DNA from: Robiginitomaculum sp.
GTDB taxonomy: Bacteria; Pseudomonadota; Alphaproteobacteria; Caulobacterales; Maricaulaceae
DNA length: 64,000 nt
Assembly: GCA_002733905.1 (NCBI GenBank)
Contig: NVXK01000003.1
Location: 129,139-193,138 of the forward strand
Reading direction: 5' to 3'
In this document: piece after piece, positions 18,553 through 27,330 of the stretch
Position numbering within the stretch: the first letter of the stretch is position 1
How the letters are laid out: each line of letters opens with the position of its first letter
Notes under the pieces: model-generated
Databases searched by the model: none
The model's input: only the letters and a program-made list of their open reading frames with translations
What the model was told of the DNA's origin: nothing
Position numbers and translations under genes: made by a program

Positions 18553-19893
18553 TTATATATCTCCAACCGATGAGGTCGGTTTTGGAAGAAGAGGGTCGAG
18601 TTGATCCCAGACATAATCAAGCACAGCATCGCGACTTTGGGCGTATTTTAGCGCAGAGTCTATTTGTGCTTTGCGGGTTTTTACATCCTTAAATAAAGCA
18701 AGTATGGCAGGTGCGAGCTCTGTAGTCTCAGAAATTCGACGACACCCGCCATAGGTAAGGAGCGCCATATAGGCATCGGCAAAACTAGAAATTTGATGGC
18801 CTGTGATAATCGCACTGCCAAGCCGTGCTGGCTCTAACGGGTTATGTCCTGCGAGACCTTTAAGCAAAGAACCGCCAATAAAACTAATTTCTGCAAGGCG
18901 GTAAACAAGTCCCATATAACCGATTTTATCCATGATAAACACATCGGTTTTTTCTGTTGGCATGCGTCCACTGGAATAGCGGATTGAGGTGAGACCTGCT
19001 TTGGTTAAAATCTCTTTGACATCTTTTGCCCGTTCGGGGTGGCGCGGTGCAAGAATAAGCAGGGCGTTAGGCTTGACTGTTTTTATATCGAGAACCGCCT
19101 GTGCAATATGTTCTTCTTCGCCTTTATGTGTGCTCGCGGCAGCCCAAATAGGACGGCGACCAATTGCAGCTTTGAGTGTTTTTAATGCCTTGTCATCAAC
19201 GGGCAAAATAGGGGCGGCATCTTTTAAATTCCCCGCGCTGGCAATATCCTTGCCTGTCAACCAAGACAGACCATCAGCGGTCGCTGTGTCGGCTGCAAGT
19301 ATCAGGTCAAAGCAGGAAAGCAAAACTTGCCCAGACTTTTTACCGCGTTTTTCCCAACCTTGAATAGACTTCGTACTCATACGTGCATTGAGAAGTGCCA
19401 AAGGGATATTTCGTTCTTTGGTCATAAGGATCATGTTCGGCCAAAGCTCTGATTCTGCAAAAATTGCCATACTTGGCTGCCAATGATCGAGAAAATTACG
19501 TACGGCTTTGGGATGGTCGGCTGGCGCATATTGATGCAGGGCATTGTCAGGTAATTGTTTTTCTAACAATTCAGCAGATGTAACCGTGCCCGTTGTGATG
19601 ACAATATGATAATGTGGGTAAAGCGCCAGCATACGATTGACGATTGGCATCAACATTTGCGACTCGCCAACACTCGCCGCGTGAAGCCATATTAATGGCC
19701 CGTCAGGGCGATCAATATTTGAAATACCATTGCGTTCATTTAAGCGTAGCGGATCCTCTTTGCCATTTTGGGCGCGGTGTTTTAACCACAAAGGTAAGGC
19801 GGGCGCAATGACACGTGTTACGCCGCTATACGCTTTCAACAGGCCCGTTTTTTTTACCTGCCCAGCCTTTTTTATATGGTTAGCCTTTTTCAT
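18553..19893 (-). CDS. waaA: 3-deoxy-D-manno-octulosonic acid (Kdo) transferase
   Basis: WaaA, a GT30-family glycosyltransferase, adds Kdo to lipid IVA. Diagnostic stretches are WLHAASVGE near residue 70, ESELWPNM with the catalytic-region glutamates, and GGSLLKGLAGHNPLEPA in the nucleotide-sugar domain. The first 30 residues are unusually rich in lysine with a repeated K-K-x-G pattern before the membrane-proximal segment, so the true start may lie slightly downstream. The annotated ATG overlaps the upstream gene by four bases, which argues for keeping it. Length is 446 residues. Whether it adds one or two Kdo units is not visible. Confidence 0.96.
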   Translation of the reverse strand: MKKANHIKKAGQVKKTGLLKAYSGVTRVIAPALPLWLKHRAQNGKEDPLRLNERNGISNIDRPDGPLIWLHAASVGESQMLMPIVNRMLALYPHYHIVITTGTVTSAELLEKQLPDNALHQYAPADHPKAVRNFLDHWQPSMAIFAESELWPNMILMTKERNIPLALLNARMSTKSIQGWEKRGKKSGQVLLSCFDLILAADTATADGLSWLTGKDIASAGNLKDAAPILPVDDKALKTLKAAIGRRPIWAAASTHKGEEEHIAQAVLDIKTVKPNALLILAPRHPERAKDVKEILTKAGLTSIRYSSGRMPTEKTDVFIMDKIGYMGLVYRLAEISFIGGSLLKGLAGHNPLEPARLGSAIITGHQISSFADAYMALLTYGGCRRISETTELAPAILALFKDVKTRKAQIDSALKYAQSRDAVLDYVWDQLDPLLPKPTSSVGDI

Positions 19894-20654
19894 ATGGCCG
19901 TTCTCTTTCGTGCCCGCCGTTTCGGATTGTCCTCAGCGGGTAATATCGGCGCATTGCCGACAGCTATATCTGCATTTTGCGAAGCTGTGTTCAGCACGTT
20001 TTCAAAGTGCAGTCTCAGCCTTTCAATCTCTGTGTCATCTGCGTCGGTAGGAACATAAAGCGGTTCTGCAAAAATAATTTTACCACGACCAAACGGAAGG
20101 GGGAGCATAAATCTATCCCATGAATTAAACAAGATTTTGTTTGAAGTCGACAAGGCATAGGCAAGCACAGGCGTGCCGCTTAATTTGGCGAGCCGTAACG
20201 GGCCTTCTCCCATACGCATACGTGGACCACGGGGGCCATCTGGTGTCATGAAAATACAATCGCCATTTTTAAGGGTTTGCACCATTTCACGCAAAGCACC
20301 TGCGCCGCGCTTATCTTTGTTTTTTGCTTTCGCTTTTGCGCCGACTTTACGCGACCCGCGAATAACGCCAAGCTTGAGCGCAAGAGAAGTATAGGCCACC
20401 AAATTTCCATCACGAGAGCGAGAGATCAGTACATATGGTTTTTGTTTCATTTTTGACCATGCCGCAGTGGTCATGAGAAAGCGCGAGTGCCAAGCACACA
20501 CAACAAAACCTTGGTTGCTTTTTTGTAGGTCTTTGAAATGCTCATGTCCGTCAAATGTCCAACGTGTTGTGAACCGCACAAGCCGCATATAGGCGGCAAG
20601 TATATGCGCAAGGCCAATTTGTATGGCTTTGAGGTTCATGAAACGTTTGAACAA
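19890..20654 (-). CDS. DUF374 lysophospholipid acyltransferase-like protein
   Basis: This 254-residue protein belongs to the DUF374 branch of the LPLAT acyltransferases. The catalytic histidine box reads AWHSRFL rather than the usual HX4D. The downstream substrate box TPDGPRGPR and ISRSRDGNLV are typical of the family. Genes of this family nearly always sit beside waaA in alphaproteobacteria, as here with a four-base overlap. A role in lipid A or Kdo-lipid modification is therefore likely but unproven. It is the first gene of the unit on this strand; the promoter should lie in the roughly 100 bases it shares with the divergent phosphatase gene. Confidence 0.85.
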   Translation of the reverse strand: MFKRFMNLKAIQIGLAHILAAYMRLVRFTTRWTFDGHEHFKDLQKSNQGFVVCAWHSRFLMTTAAWSKMKQKPYVLISRSRDGNLVAYTSLALKLGVIRGSRKVGAKAKAKNKDKRGAGALREMVQTLKNGDCIFMTPDGPRGPRMRMGEGPLRLAKLSGTPVLAYALSTSNKILFNSWDRFMLPLPFGRGKIIFAEPLYVPTDADDTEIERLRLHFENVLNTASQNADIAVGNAPILPAEDNPKRRARKRTAI

Positions 20655-20754
20655 TGGGGAACTCCCTGTTATGGCTTCTTGGTGGAATGCTTGATCGTAA
20701 GCCCTGAATATTGGGGATAATTGGCCAAGTTACAAGAGCCAGACAAAGATATAT

Positions 20755-21414
20755 ATGACATTAGATTTAGATACAGATACAGGGCGCAAGCAGGCGTATA
20801 AAGACCTGACATGGGGTGATCACGGATTTTTGCGTCTTTGGTTCAATAATCAACATCATATTGGCGGAGAAATGTACCGCGCCAATCAGCCTTCTCCTAA
20901 ACGGATTGCACAACTTGCCAATGAAGGCGTGAAAACGATATTGAACCTACGCGGTGAGAGCGACAAAGGCTATTATGCGCTCGAAAAAGAAGCCTGCGCG
21001 CAACACGGTATTACCCTTGTGAACTTGCGTATGTACTCACGTGACACACCCAAAAAGCATAAAATTCATGCCTTGAAATCTGCGTTCGAAACAATGGAAT
21101 ATCCGGTCATGATGCACTGTAAATCAGGCGCAGACCGTACGGGCATTACCGGCGTTCTTTATCGCCATTTTCATATGGGCGTGCCGATTGAAGAGGCTGT
21201 TGAGCAGCTAAAGCTAAAATATTTACATGTCAAAGCTGGTAAAACAGGCATGTTAGATTTCTTCTTTAACGATTATATCGAATTTGCGAAAACCAATGAT
21301 ATGAGTTTCATCGACTGGGTCGATGATGTGTATGACCCTGCGGATGTAAAAGCACGGTTCATGTCTGGATGGATTGGCAATATTTTATCAGAAAAACTTA
21401 TGCGCCGCGAATAG
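20755..21414 (+). CDS. Cysteine-based (dual-specificity/tyrosine) phosphatase family protein
   Basis: This 219-residue protein has the CX5R signature HCKSGADRTG at residues 121-130, with nucleophile Cys122 and Arg128 and the likely general acid Asp97 in YSRDTP. The early block YRANQPSPKRIAQLANEGVKT and NLRGES is shared with bacterial dual-specificity phosphatases. Substrates in this group range from phosphotyrosine proteins to phospholipids such as phosphatidylglycerophosphate. It lies on the plus strand inside an otherwise minus-strand lipid A and msbA block, converging on msbA with only 15 bases between. A lipid-linked or envelope phosphate is therefore a reasonable guess, not a demonstrated one. 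Confidence 0.85.
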   Translation: MTLDLDTDTGRKQAYKDLTWGDHGFLRLWFNNQHHIGGEMYRANQPSPKRIAQLANEGVKTILNLRGESDKGYYALEKEACAQHGITLVNLRMYSRDTPKKHKIHALKSAFETMEYPVMMHCKSGADRTGITGVLYRHFHMGVPIEEAVEQLKLKYLHVKAGKTGMLDFFFNDYIEFAKTNDMSFIDWVDDVYDPADVKARFMSGWIGNILSEKLMRRE

Positions 21415-21429
21415 GTCAAAAGTATGAAT

Positions 21430-23232
21430 CTATTTAAACTGTAGTGCGCGGAGCTTGGCGTACAAGCCTTTGGCTTTCATCAAGCTTTCATGTGTGCCTG
21501 TTTCAACAATTTTGCCTTTGTCGAGAACGATGATTTTATCGGCCTTGCGAACAGTGGAAAGACGGTGGGCAATCACAAATACTGTGCGACCCTTTGACAA
21601 TGTATCCAGTGCCATTTGCACTTTGGATTCTGATTCTGCGTCCAGTGCAGACGTTGCTTCATCAAGTAATAATATCGGTGCGTCGCGTAACATAGCGCGT
21701 GCGAGAGAAATGCGTTGACGTTGGCCGCCTGATAGTTTTCCGCCGTCCTCACCAATGCGCGTTTGATATCCGTTGGGCATATCCATGATGAAATCATGGG
21801 CTGCCGCCGCATTTGCCGCCGCCTCTATATCGCTTTGGCTCGCGCTTTGATCACCAAAACCGATATTGGCCGCAATCGTATCATCAAACAAAATGATATC
21901 TTGAGATACGAGCGCGATATTACCGCGCAAGCTTTTCAGTGTCACATCGCGTACGTCTTGACCATTAATTGTAATACTGCCTGCGCTCACATCATAGAGT
22001 CGCGGGATAAGGTTTATCACAGTCGATTTCCCACCACCCGATGGCCCGACAAGAGCAATTGTTTGCCCAGATTTGGCCTCGAAACTTATAGCGTCGAGCG
22101 CCTGTGTTCCGTCTTCATAACTGAACGACACATTGTTGATTTTGATATGGGCATTTGTGACGGCGAGGGCAGGGGCGTTGTTTTTTTCAATAATATCGAT
22201 ATCTGTATCGAGAATGCTAAAAATACGTTTTAAGGCCGAAAGACCTTCTTGCACGACATTATTAAGTGTCCCCAGCGCGCGTGCTTTGGGGGCAGCGAGA
22301 CCAAGTGCCGTCAAGACGGCAACCAATTGACCTGCACTGGCAGAGCCATCCGCCATTTGATACACACCAAATGCAAGCACGCCTGCAATCGCTATTCCCG
22401 TTAAGACTTCGAGGATTGGGTCAACGCGGGCTTGGTTTGTCACGAGTTTTAAATACAGGCGTACACGCTCTGTGAAAGCACTGCCGAGGCGTTTCTCTTC
22501 ATATGGTTCTAGCCCATATGCACGCACCATACGTGCGCCGCTCAGGCTTTCGTTGAGGAGAATATTGATTGTTCCCATTTGATTTTGAGCATCGGTAGAT
22601 GTGCCGCGAATACGTTTTGAAATTTGAATAATGGGCCAAAACGCGAGAGGGTAAACGAGGAGGATAATGAGCGATAATTGCCAGTTATGATAAAACATAG
22701 CGCCGATAAGAAAAATGAGTGTCAGCAAATCCCGCACGAGATTATTCATTGAACGTAAAAGTCCTGCGGCGACAACATTCACATCATTCGTAAAATGGGC
22801 AACATAATTCCCCACGGGTTTTGTACGTAATTTTGCATAGTCCATACGTTGTAATTGCCCAAACATAGATTTTTGCAAATCCCCCACAACATTGAGCGCA
22901 ACTTTATTAGAGAGTATCGAGGCCGTAAAGAGTGAGAGGCCAGAGACAAAGGTTAGGCCAATAACCGCAGGCACAATCAGGCGTACAAAATGCCTCGTCT
23001 TTGCAAGTGCGTCACTGCTCTCGCTAATCGAATTACCCAGAGCGTTCGCGCCCATACTGTCCACAATGATTTTCAGCAACCATGTGTAAGCCGCCGTTGC
23101 CGCAGCAACAATAATCATAAAGACAAATGCCAAAAGCAAAGTGCCAAGATAGCGCCGGACATAATCACGCCAAAGGCGTGCGATCAAATCTTTGTCGCGG
23201 GTCGGGAGTTTAAGCAAATTGCTTTTGGCCAC
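21430..23232 (-). CDS. msbA: ABC transporter, MsbA-like lipid flippase
   Basis: This 600-residue half-transporter joins an N-terminal six-helix membrane domain (residues about 25-320) to a nucleotide-binding domain. The Walker A motif is GPSGGGKST, the signature is LSGGQRQR, Walker B is ILLLDEATSALD, and the H-loop is FVIAHRLST. MsbA flips lipid A-core across the inner membrane using ATP. Its position between the lipid A synthesis genes and the CysQ-DUF4170 gene supports that, though other exporters of the same fold cannot be excluded by sequence alone. It starts with GTG directly after the upstream stop (TAA then GTG), so it is translationally coupled. Confidence 0.88.
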   Translation of the reverse strand: MAKSNLLKLPTRDKDLIARLWRDYVRRYLGTLLLAFVFMIIVAAATAAYTWLLKIIVDSMGANALGNSISESSDALAKTRHFVRLIVPAVIGLTFVSGLSLFTASILSNKVALNVVGDLQKSMFGQLQRMDYAKLRTKPVGNYVAHFTNDVNVVAAGLLRSMNNLVRDLLTLIFLIGAMFYHNWQLSLIILLVYPLAFWPIIQISKRIRGTSTDAQNQMGTINILLNESLSGARMVRAYGLEPYEEKRLGSAFTERVRLYLKLVTNQARVDPILEVLTGIAIAGVLAFGVYQMADGSASAGQLVAVLTALGLAAPKARALGTLNNVVQEGLSALKRIFSILDTDIDIIEKNNAPALAVTNAHIKINNVSFSYEDGTQALDAISFEAKSGQTIALVGPSGGGKSTVINLIPRLYDVSAGSITINGQDVRDVTLKSLRGNIALVSQDIILFDDTIAANIGFGDQSASQSDIEAAANAAAAHDFIMDMPNGYQTRIGEDGGKLSGGQRQRISLARAMLRDAPILLLDEATSALDAESESKVQMALDTLSKGRTVFVIAHRLSTVRKADKIIVLDKGKIVETGTHESLMKAKGLYAKLRALQFK

Positions 23233-24309
23233 TTAGCCAATAATCCCGTCATGATCTGGGTCGATAAGTTCGTGTGCGTGAAGAATGAAGAAGCGCATAT
23301 GGGCGTTATCGACTGTTGTCTGCGCCGCATTTTTCCATGCGTCATAGGCGGTTTCGTAACTTGGGTATGCGCCAATATAAATAACTTCGCTCAAATTGAT
23401 GAACTCAGTTTTCATAGGGTCAATAAGTTCCCCGCCAATCACGATATGCAATAATTGCTGTGGTGTTTCTTTGGTCGTTTTACGATCAGACATAGTTGTC
23501 TCCAGATATTGTGTTTTCTCCGCGTCAAAATGCGCGAGTCCATGCTTTACTTGTTCTAATAACAAACCATGCAGCGTGGGGCTAGCACAAATAACGCCGT
23601 TATTAGACGTACTTTTTTGTGCATAGTCAAATGCATCACCTTCAAGGTCTGTTGCCATTGCGCCTGCTTCTTGTGCAATAAGTGTCGCGGCGGCTAAATC
23701 CCAGTCGGATTTTGGGGTAAAAGAAACCGTTGCGTCCCGTTTTCCTGCCGCCACCATGACAATACGGTAGGCCATAGAATTACGAATACTGACATTCATG
23801 TCAGGCCAGCCCAGACGCCGAAACTTACGGGGATAGCCAACCATAGTGCAGTCTTGAATTTGGGCGCAAACATTAGGTGCAATAGCGTCACCATTTAAAC
23901 GCGCACCACCGCCCAACACCGCCTCATACATTTCATCTTTTAGCGGGTTATACACAACGCCAGCAATTGATTTTCCGTTTTCGATAACGGCGAGGCAAAT
24001 TGTGAAATGTGGACGACCATCGATAAAGGCGCGTGTCCCGTCAATTGGGTCAATGACAAAACTGCGTTTTGCCTGTGTGCGCGAATGATCATCTTTAGTT
24101 TCTTCGGACAACCATCCATAATCAGGACGCGCCGACATCAGCACGGTAAGGAGGTAATCGTTTACGGCAATATCGGCGTCGGTGACAGGGTGGTTTTCAG
24201 ATTTATCCCAAACTTTGGCAGTACCGTCTTGGAAATATTTGGCGGCAATCGCGCCAGCTTCGCGCGCGGCGCGGACAAGGAGTTGTAAGTCTGACGTGTC
24301 CGTATTCAC
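23233..24309 (-). CDS. CysQ-like inositol-monophosphatase-family protein fused to DUF4170
   Basis: Two domains lie in one 358-residue frame. Residues 1-260 are a lithium-sensitive phosphatase of the inositol monophosphatase/CysQ family, with WLSEE, the metal site DPIDGTRAF and KSDWDLAAATLI. CysQ removes the 3' phosphate of adenosine 3',5'-bisphosphate. Residues 273-358 are a DUF4170 domain (HIVIGGELIDP through HELIDPDHD). In relatives, as I recall, these are neighbouring separate genes. Met273 (ATG at 23493-23491) has CTGGAG eight bases upstream, so DUF4170 may also be made on its own. The main start is GTG with GGGGAG before it, three bases after pmbA. The sequence is closed up with msbA downstream. 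Confidence 0.85.
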   Translation of the reverse strand: MNTDTSDLQLLVRAAREAGAIAAKYFQDGTAKVWDKSENHPVTDADIAVNDYLLTVLMSARPDYGWLSEETKDDHSRTQAKRSFVIDPIDGTRAFIDGRPHFTICLAVIENGKSIAGVVYNPLKDEMYEAVLGGGARLNGDAIAPNVCAQIQDCTMVGYPRKFRRLGWPDMNVSIRNSMAYRIVMVAAGKRDATVSFTPKSDWDLAAATLIAQEAGAMATDLEGDAFDYAQKSTSNNGVICASPTLHGLLLEQVKHGLAHFDAEKTQYLETTMSDRKTTKETPQQLLHIVIGGELIDPMKTEFINLSEVIYIGAYPSYETAYDAWKNAAQTTVDNAHMRFFILHAHELIDPDHDGIIG

Positions 24310-24312
24310 ATC

Positions 24313-25677
24313 TTACTCCCCGGCAACAACCATGGTTGGAATGAGAAGGCTCGGGGAAGATATCGGGCCTTTGAACGCCAAATCATTGGCAGGAATGAGG
24401 CTCTTGAACATGTCCTTGAGATTACCCGCGATTGTCACCTCATTGACAGGCGTTGTGCGCTCGCCGTTTTCAATGGCAAAACCTGCAATCCCGACACTGA
24501 AATCCCCAGTATTGGAATTCACAGACGGGCCAAACATTTCCGTGATTTGTAACCCTTTGCCAATGTCTTGCATAAGTTGTTCAGGGCTTTTTTCGCCAGC
24601 GTGAATATATGTATTTGACGACGCCACACCGGGAGGCGCTGCCACGCCGCGCGCGGCATGTCCTGTCGTTTTAAGGCCAAGCTGTTTGCCAACAGAGGTG
24701 TTAAGAAGCCAAGATTGCAAAACCCCGTTTTTGATAATATCAAGCGGTTTAGACACTACGCCTTCACCATCCCAAGGGTGTGAGCCAAGGCCACGGACAC
24801 GTAGGGGATTATCGGTAATTGTAATATGACCGGCAAAAACCTGTGCGTCCATTTCGTCTTTCAAAAATGAAACACCACGGGCAATGGCAGGGCCAGAAAT
24901 GGCACCTATAAATGCAGATAGAATCTGGCTCGCCACGCGGCGTTCAAATAATATTGGCATATTCCCAGACGCGATTTGCTTTGCGCCAAGGCGGGCAATG
25001 ACCCGTGCGGCTGCTTTGCGGCCGATTTGTTCGGGGTCTGTTAAATCGGAAAAATAACGTTCGCCAGCATAGTCATAATCACGTTCCATTGACGTGCCGT
25101 CAGAGGCAATCGCAGAGACGGAAATACCGTGATGGGTCGAGCGCCATCCATTGGCGAAACCTTCGCTTGTCATAAAAAACAAAGAGGAGCTCACCGTGTT
25201 GGCATTCGCGCCTTCGGCCTGTTGTACGCGGCTGTCAGAAAGGGCGGATTGTTCTAATATTTTTGCGCGCGCGAAAAGCGCGTCCGCGTCTAACTCTGTT
25301 GGGTCAAACAAATCAAGCTCTGGCGAAACCGTGGCTAAATTTTCTTGCGCCGCTAAACCACAAAACGGATCTTCAGGCGCAAGCTTAGCCATCGCCACCG
25401 CACGCTCTGCGAGCTTGGAAAGGGAGGTGTTCGAGAGATCAGAACTTGAAACACAGGCTTGTCTTTGTCCGACAAAAACGCGCAGGCCAATGTCCTTGCC
25501 TTCTGAATTATCAACGTCTTCTAATTTACCTTCGCGTACGCCAATGGAAAGTGAACGCCCATGGGCAGAAATAGCATCGGCTTTATCTGCGCCAAACTGT
25601 TTGGCAAACCCCAAAAGGGTTTCAATAGCGGGCTTTAAGCTCTGGAAATTTATCTCGGTATCGACAGGTTTTTTCAT
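24313..25677 (-). CDS. pmbA: Metalloprotease-family protein PmbA/TldE
   Basis: PmbA (TldE) is the partner of TldD. The heterodimer is a cytoplasmic protease that trims unfolded peptides and matures some ribosomal peptides and the CcdA antitoxin. This 454-residue protein has the PmbA layout: an N-terminal domain with REGKLEDVDNSEGKDIGLRVF, a central region with ARGVSFLKDEMD, and the C-terminal block with ARGVAAPPGVASSNTYI. It lacks the HExxxH zinc motif, as PmbA does, since TldD supplies the active site. The tldD gene is in this window about 26 kb away. Its stop is three bases from the CysQ-DUF4170 start, suggesting one transcript through msbA. Confidence 0.93.
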   Translation of the reverse strand: MKKPVDTEINFQSLKPAIETLLGFAKQFGADKADAISAHGRSLSIGVREGKLEDVDNSEGKDIGLRVFVGQRQACVSSSDLSNTSLSKLAERAVAMAKLAPEDPFCGLAAQENLATVSPELDLFDPTELDADALFARAKILEQSALSDSRVQQAEGANANTVSSSLFFMTSEGFANGWRSTHHGISVSAIASDGTSMERDYDYAGERYFSDLTDPEQIGRKAAARVIARLGAKQIASGNMPILFERRVASQILSAFIGAISGPAIARGVSFLKDEMDAQVFAGHITITDNPLRVRGLGSHPWDGEGVVSKPLDIIKNGVLQSWLLNTSVGKQLGLKTTGHAARGVAAPPGVASSNTYIHAGEKSPEQLMQDIGKGLQITEMFGPSVNSNTGDFSVGIAGFAIENGERTTPVNEVTIAGNLKDMFKSLIPANDLAFKGPISSPSLLIPTMVVAGE

Positions 25678-25715
25678 CCGCCGCTTTTAGCACTATTACT
25701 GCGGTGAGCAAGAGC

Positions 25716-26108
25716 TTATGCGAGGATGTGAAATAATAAGTAACCTGCCTCGACGGTCAGAACGGTGAAGGTCAATATCATACCGAATACACGCGGCTTG
25801 GAGACACCTTCACTATTTGAGATACCAAATGCATGTAAAAATCGCCCTAGGGTCAGTGCGCCGCCAAGACAATGGAGCCATATCGGCGTCGCAGACAGCC
25901 CTGCCATGAGCAAGAGGCCGATCAGCGCCATTGGGGCGTATTCCGTTAGATTCCCGTGCGCCCGAATACGTTTTTGAAGCTGTGCATTGCCGCCGTCCCC
26001 AATGCCGATTCCATCTTTTTTACGCACACCAATAACGCGGAAACTTAAAAATACGAGCAAGAGCATATTAAGGGCGGCGTATAATCCTACGATTTCAAAA
26101 AGTGTCAT
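25716..26108 (-). CDS. MAPEG-family membrane protein
   Basis: This 130-residue four-helix membrane protein matches the MAPEG superfamily (membrane-associated proteins in eicosanoid and glutathione metabolism): the first helix is followed by RVIGVRKKDG, then RIRAHGNLTEYAPMALIGL with the conserved R-A-H-x-N-x-x-E pattern, and LGGALTLGRFLHAFGIS. Bacterial members may have glutathione transferase or peroxidase activity. The ATG at 26108 is chosen because GGAGACACC stands just upstream; the frame extends six codons further without support. A 15-bp triple repeat separates it from the frnE-like gene upstream on the same strand. Confidence 0.88.
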   Translation of the reverse strand: MTLFEIVGLYAALNMLLLVFLSFRVIGVRKKDGIGIGDGGNAQLQKRIRAHGNLTEYAPMALIGLLLMAGLSATPIWLHCLGGALTLGRFLHAFGISNSEGVSKPRVFGMILTFTVLTVEAGYLLFHILA

Positions 26109-26120
26109 GGGGTGTCTCCG

Positions 26121-26165
26121 TGGCATGGGTTAATGTGGCATGGGTTAAAATGGTATGGGTTAAGA
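26121..26165. repeat. 15-bp tandem repeat, three copies
   Basis: Units TGGCATGGGTTAATG, TGGCATGGGTTAAAA and TGGTATGGGTTAAGA run head to tail from just upstream of the MAPEG ribosome-binding site to the stop codon of the FrnE-like gene. The stop codon of that gene lies within the third unit. Confidence 0.85.
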
Positions 26166-26855
26166 ATGGGAAGAGGGAAATATAGATTTAGTTTCAAGTT
26201 CACTTGCGCGTTGCAGCGCATGTGTATGGACTTCGGGTAATTGCCCCCCTTGAACCGCAAATTCTCCGTTATAAATAAATGTAGGCACGGAATGAATGCC
26301 GAGCTGGTTGAAAAAGGCCAATGCGTTTTGTATTGTGTCTATGTCACGATCTGATCTGAGTAATTCATCGACCAGTTCAGCGTCCATGCCAATAGTGTCG
26401 GCGATCTTGGTGAGGGTTTCAATTTTTCCGACATCTTGACCCATTTCAAAAAAAGCCTTGAATAAAGCCTCTGCCGCCAAATGGGCCTTGCCTTGCCCAC
26501 CAGCCCATTTCATCAATAAATGTGCTTTCATACTATTGGGGCGTATGGAGATATCATCAAAGTTAAAGTGAATGCCTGCTGGCGTTGCCGCATTTTCTAA
26601 AAGCGTTCGCATGGATTTAAACCGACCTGCGCTTGCGTCTTTTGTATCCGAACTCCCAAATTTTTTACGCATATAGTCTTTATACCCAACACCCTCTGGC
26701 GTAATATCTGGATCGAGCATAAAGGGGTGCCAGTTAATCTCTACGTCAATCTCTGGTGAATTCGTGACAGCCGCGTCCAAATACTGCTTTCCCAACCAAC
26801 ACCAAGGACAAACAATGTCGGATACGATATCTATAATTATTGTGTGCGAAGCCAT
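26160..26855 (-). CDS. DsbA-family oxidoreductase, FrnE-like
   Basis: This thioredoxin-fold protein of 231 residues has the active site CPWC in SDIVCPWCWLGKQYLD near residue 17 and the cis-proline region HSVPTFIYNGEFAVQG. The helical insert between these elements is characteristic of the FrnE/2-hydroxychromene-2-carboxylate isomerase branch of the DsbA family. No signal peptide is present, so it acts in the cytoplasm, probably as a disulfide oxidoreductase or glutathione-linked isomerase. The start codon has no obvious Shine-Dalgarno sequence. It precedes the MAPEG gene on the same strand, with the triple repeat between. Confidence 0.9.
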   Translation of the reverse strand: MASHTIIIDIVSDIVCPWCWLGKQYLDAAVTNSPEIDVEINWHPFMLDPDITPEGVGYKDYMRKKFGSSDTKDASAGRFKSMRTLLENAATPAGIHFNFDDISIRPNSMKAHLLMKWAGGQGKAHLAAEALFKAFFEMGQDVGKIETLTKIADTIGMDAELVDELLRSDRDIDTIQNALAFFNQLGIHSVPTFIYNGEFAVQGGQLPEVHTHALQRASELETKSIFPSSHS

Positions 26856-27016
26856 ACAGACTTATAACCAATCTTACCAAGCGTGTCTTGATGTAATTGT
26901 GTAGATAGGGCGTTCAAAAATGATGATGCCAGAAATGATGATGTCAAAGATGCAGATAAGGGCATAAGAACCCAAGCGAACAATACCCGTATTGATATTA
27001 TTCGCGCAGAGACTTG

Positions 27017-27080
27017 CCCTCACTCTTGTGTTCCCTCACTCTTGTGTTCCTTCATTTTTGTGTTCCTTCATTTTTGTGTT
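27017..27080. repeat. 16-bp tandem repeat, four copies, across the end of a small gene
   Basis: Four 16-base units run head to tail: two copies of CCCTCACTCTTGTGTT then two of CCTTCATTTTTGTGTT. The stop codon of the small gene at 27052 lies in the third unit. Sixteen is not a multiple of three, so a change of copy number would alter the C terminus of the protein. Confidence 0.85.
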
Positions 27081-27330
27081 CAATGTCTACCTTGTGTTCA
27101 ACGTCTACTTTCTGTTCAATGTCCATCATTTCTCGCCAAGCCATATATTTTGCTGTTTGCAATAAAAGCTTACGTTTTTTGGCGCTTTGAATTTGGCGAA
27201 GCAACCCAAGTAAATCCATTTCCTGTAGTGTGTGGTGTTCTTGCAGTATTTTTTTTGCCTCAATCTGTTGAATATCAGAAAGGCCAATAACATTATCATG
27301 CTGAGTGTAGGTGTTGTCTTGATCGCTCAT
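27052..27330 (-). CDS. Hypothetical small protein with repetitive C terminus
   Basis: I do not recognise this 92-residue protein. It begins MSDQDNTYTQHDNVIGLSD. The middle part is strongly helical and charged (about residues 19-70, rich in Q, K, E and L, with SAKKRKLLLQTAKYMAWREMM), without a membrane segment or signal peptide. The C terminus repeats IEQK, VEHK and IEHK, reflecting the short DNA repeats that run through the stop codon. ATG 27330 is preferred over a longer frame because GGGGAAACGAC precedes it. It stands alone upstream of the frnE-like gene. The helical content could suit a small regulator, but that is only a guess. Confidence 0.55.
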   Translation of the reverse strand: MSDQDNTYTQHDNVIGLSDIQQIEAKKILQEHHTLQEMDLLGLLRQIQSAKKRKLLLQTAKYMAWREMMDIEQKVDVEHKVDIEHKNEGTQK

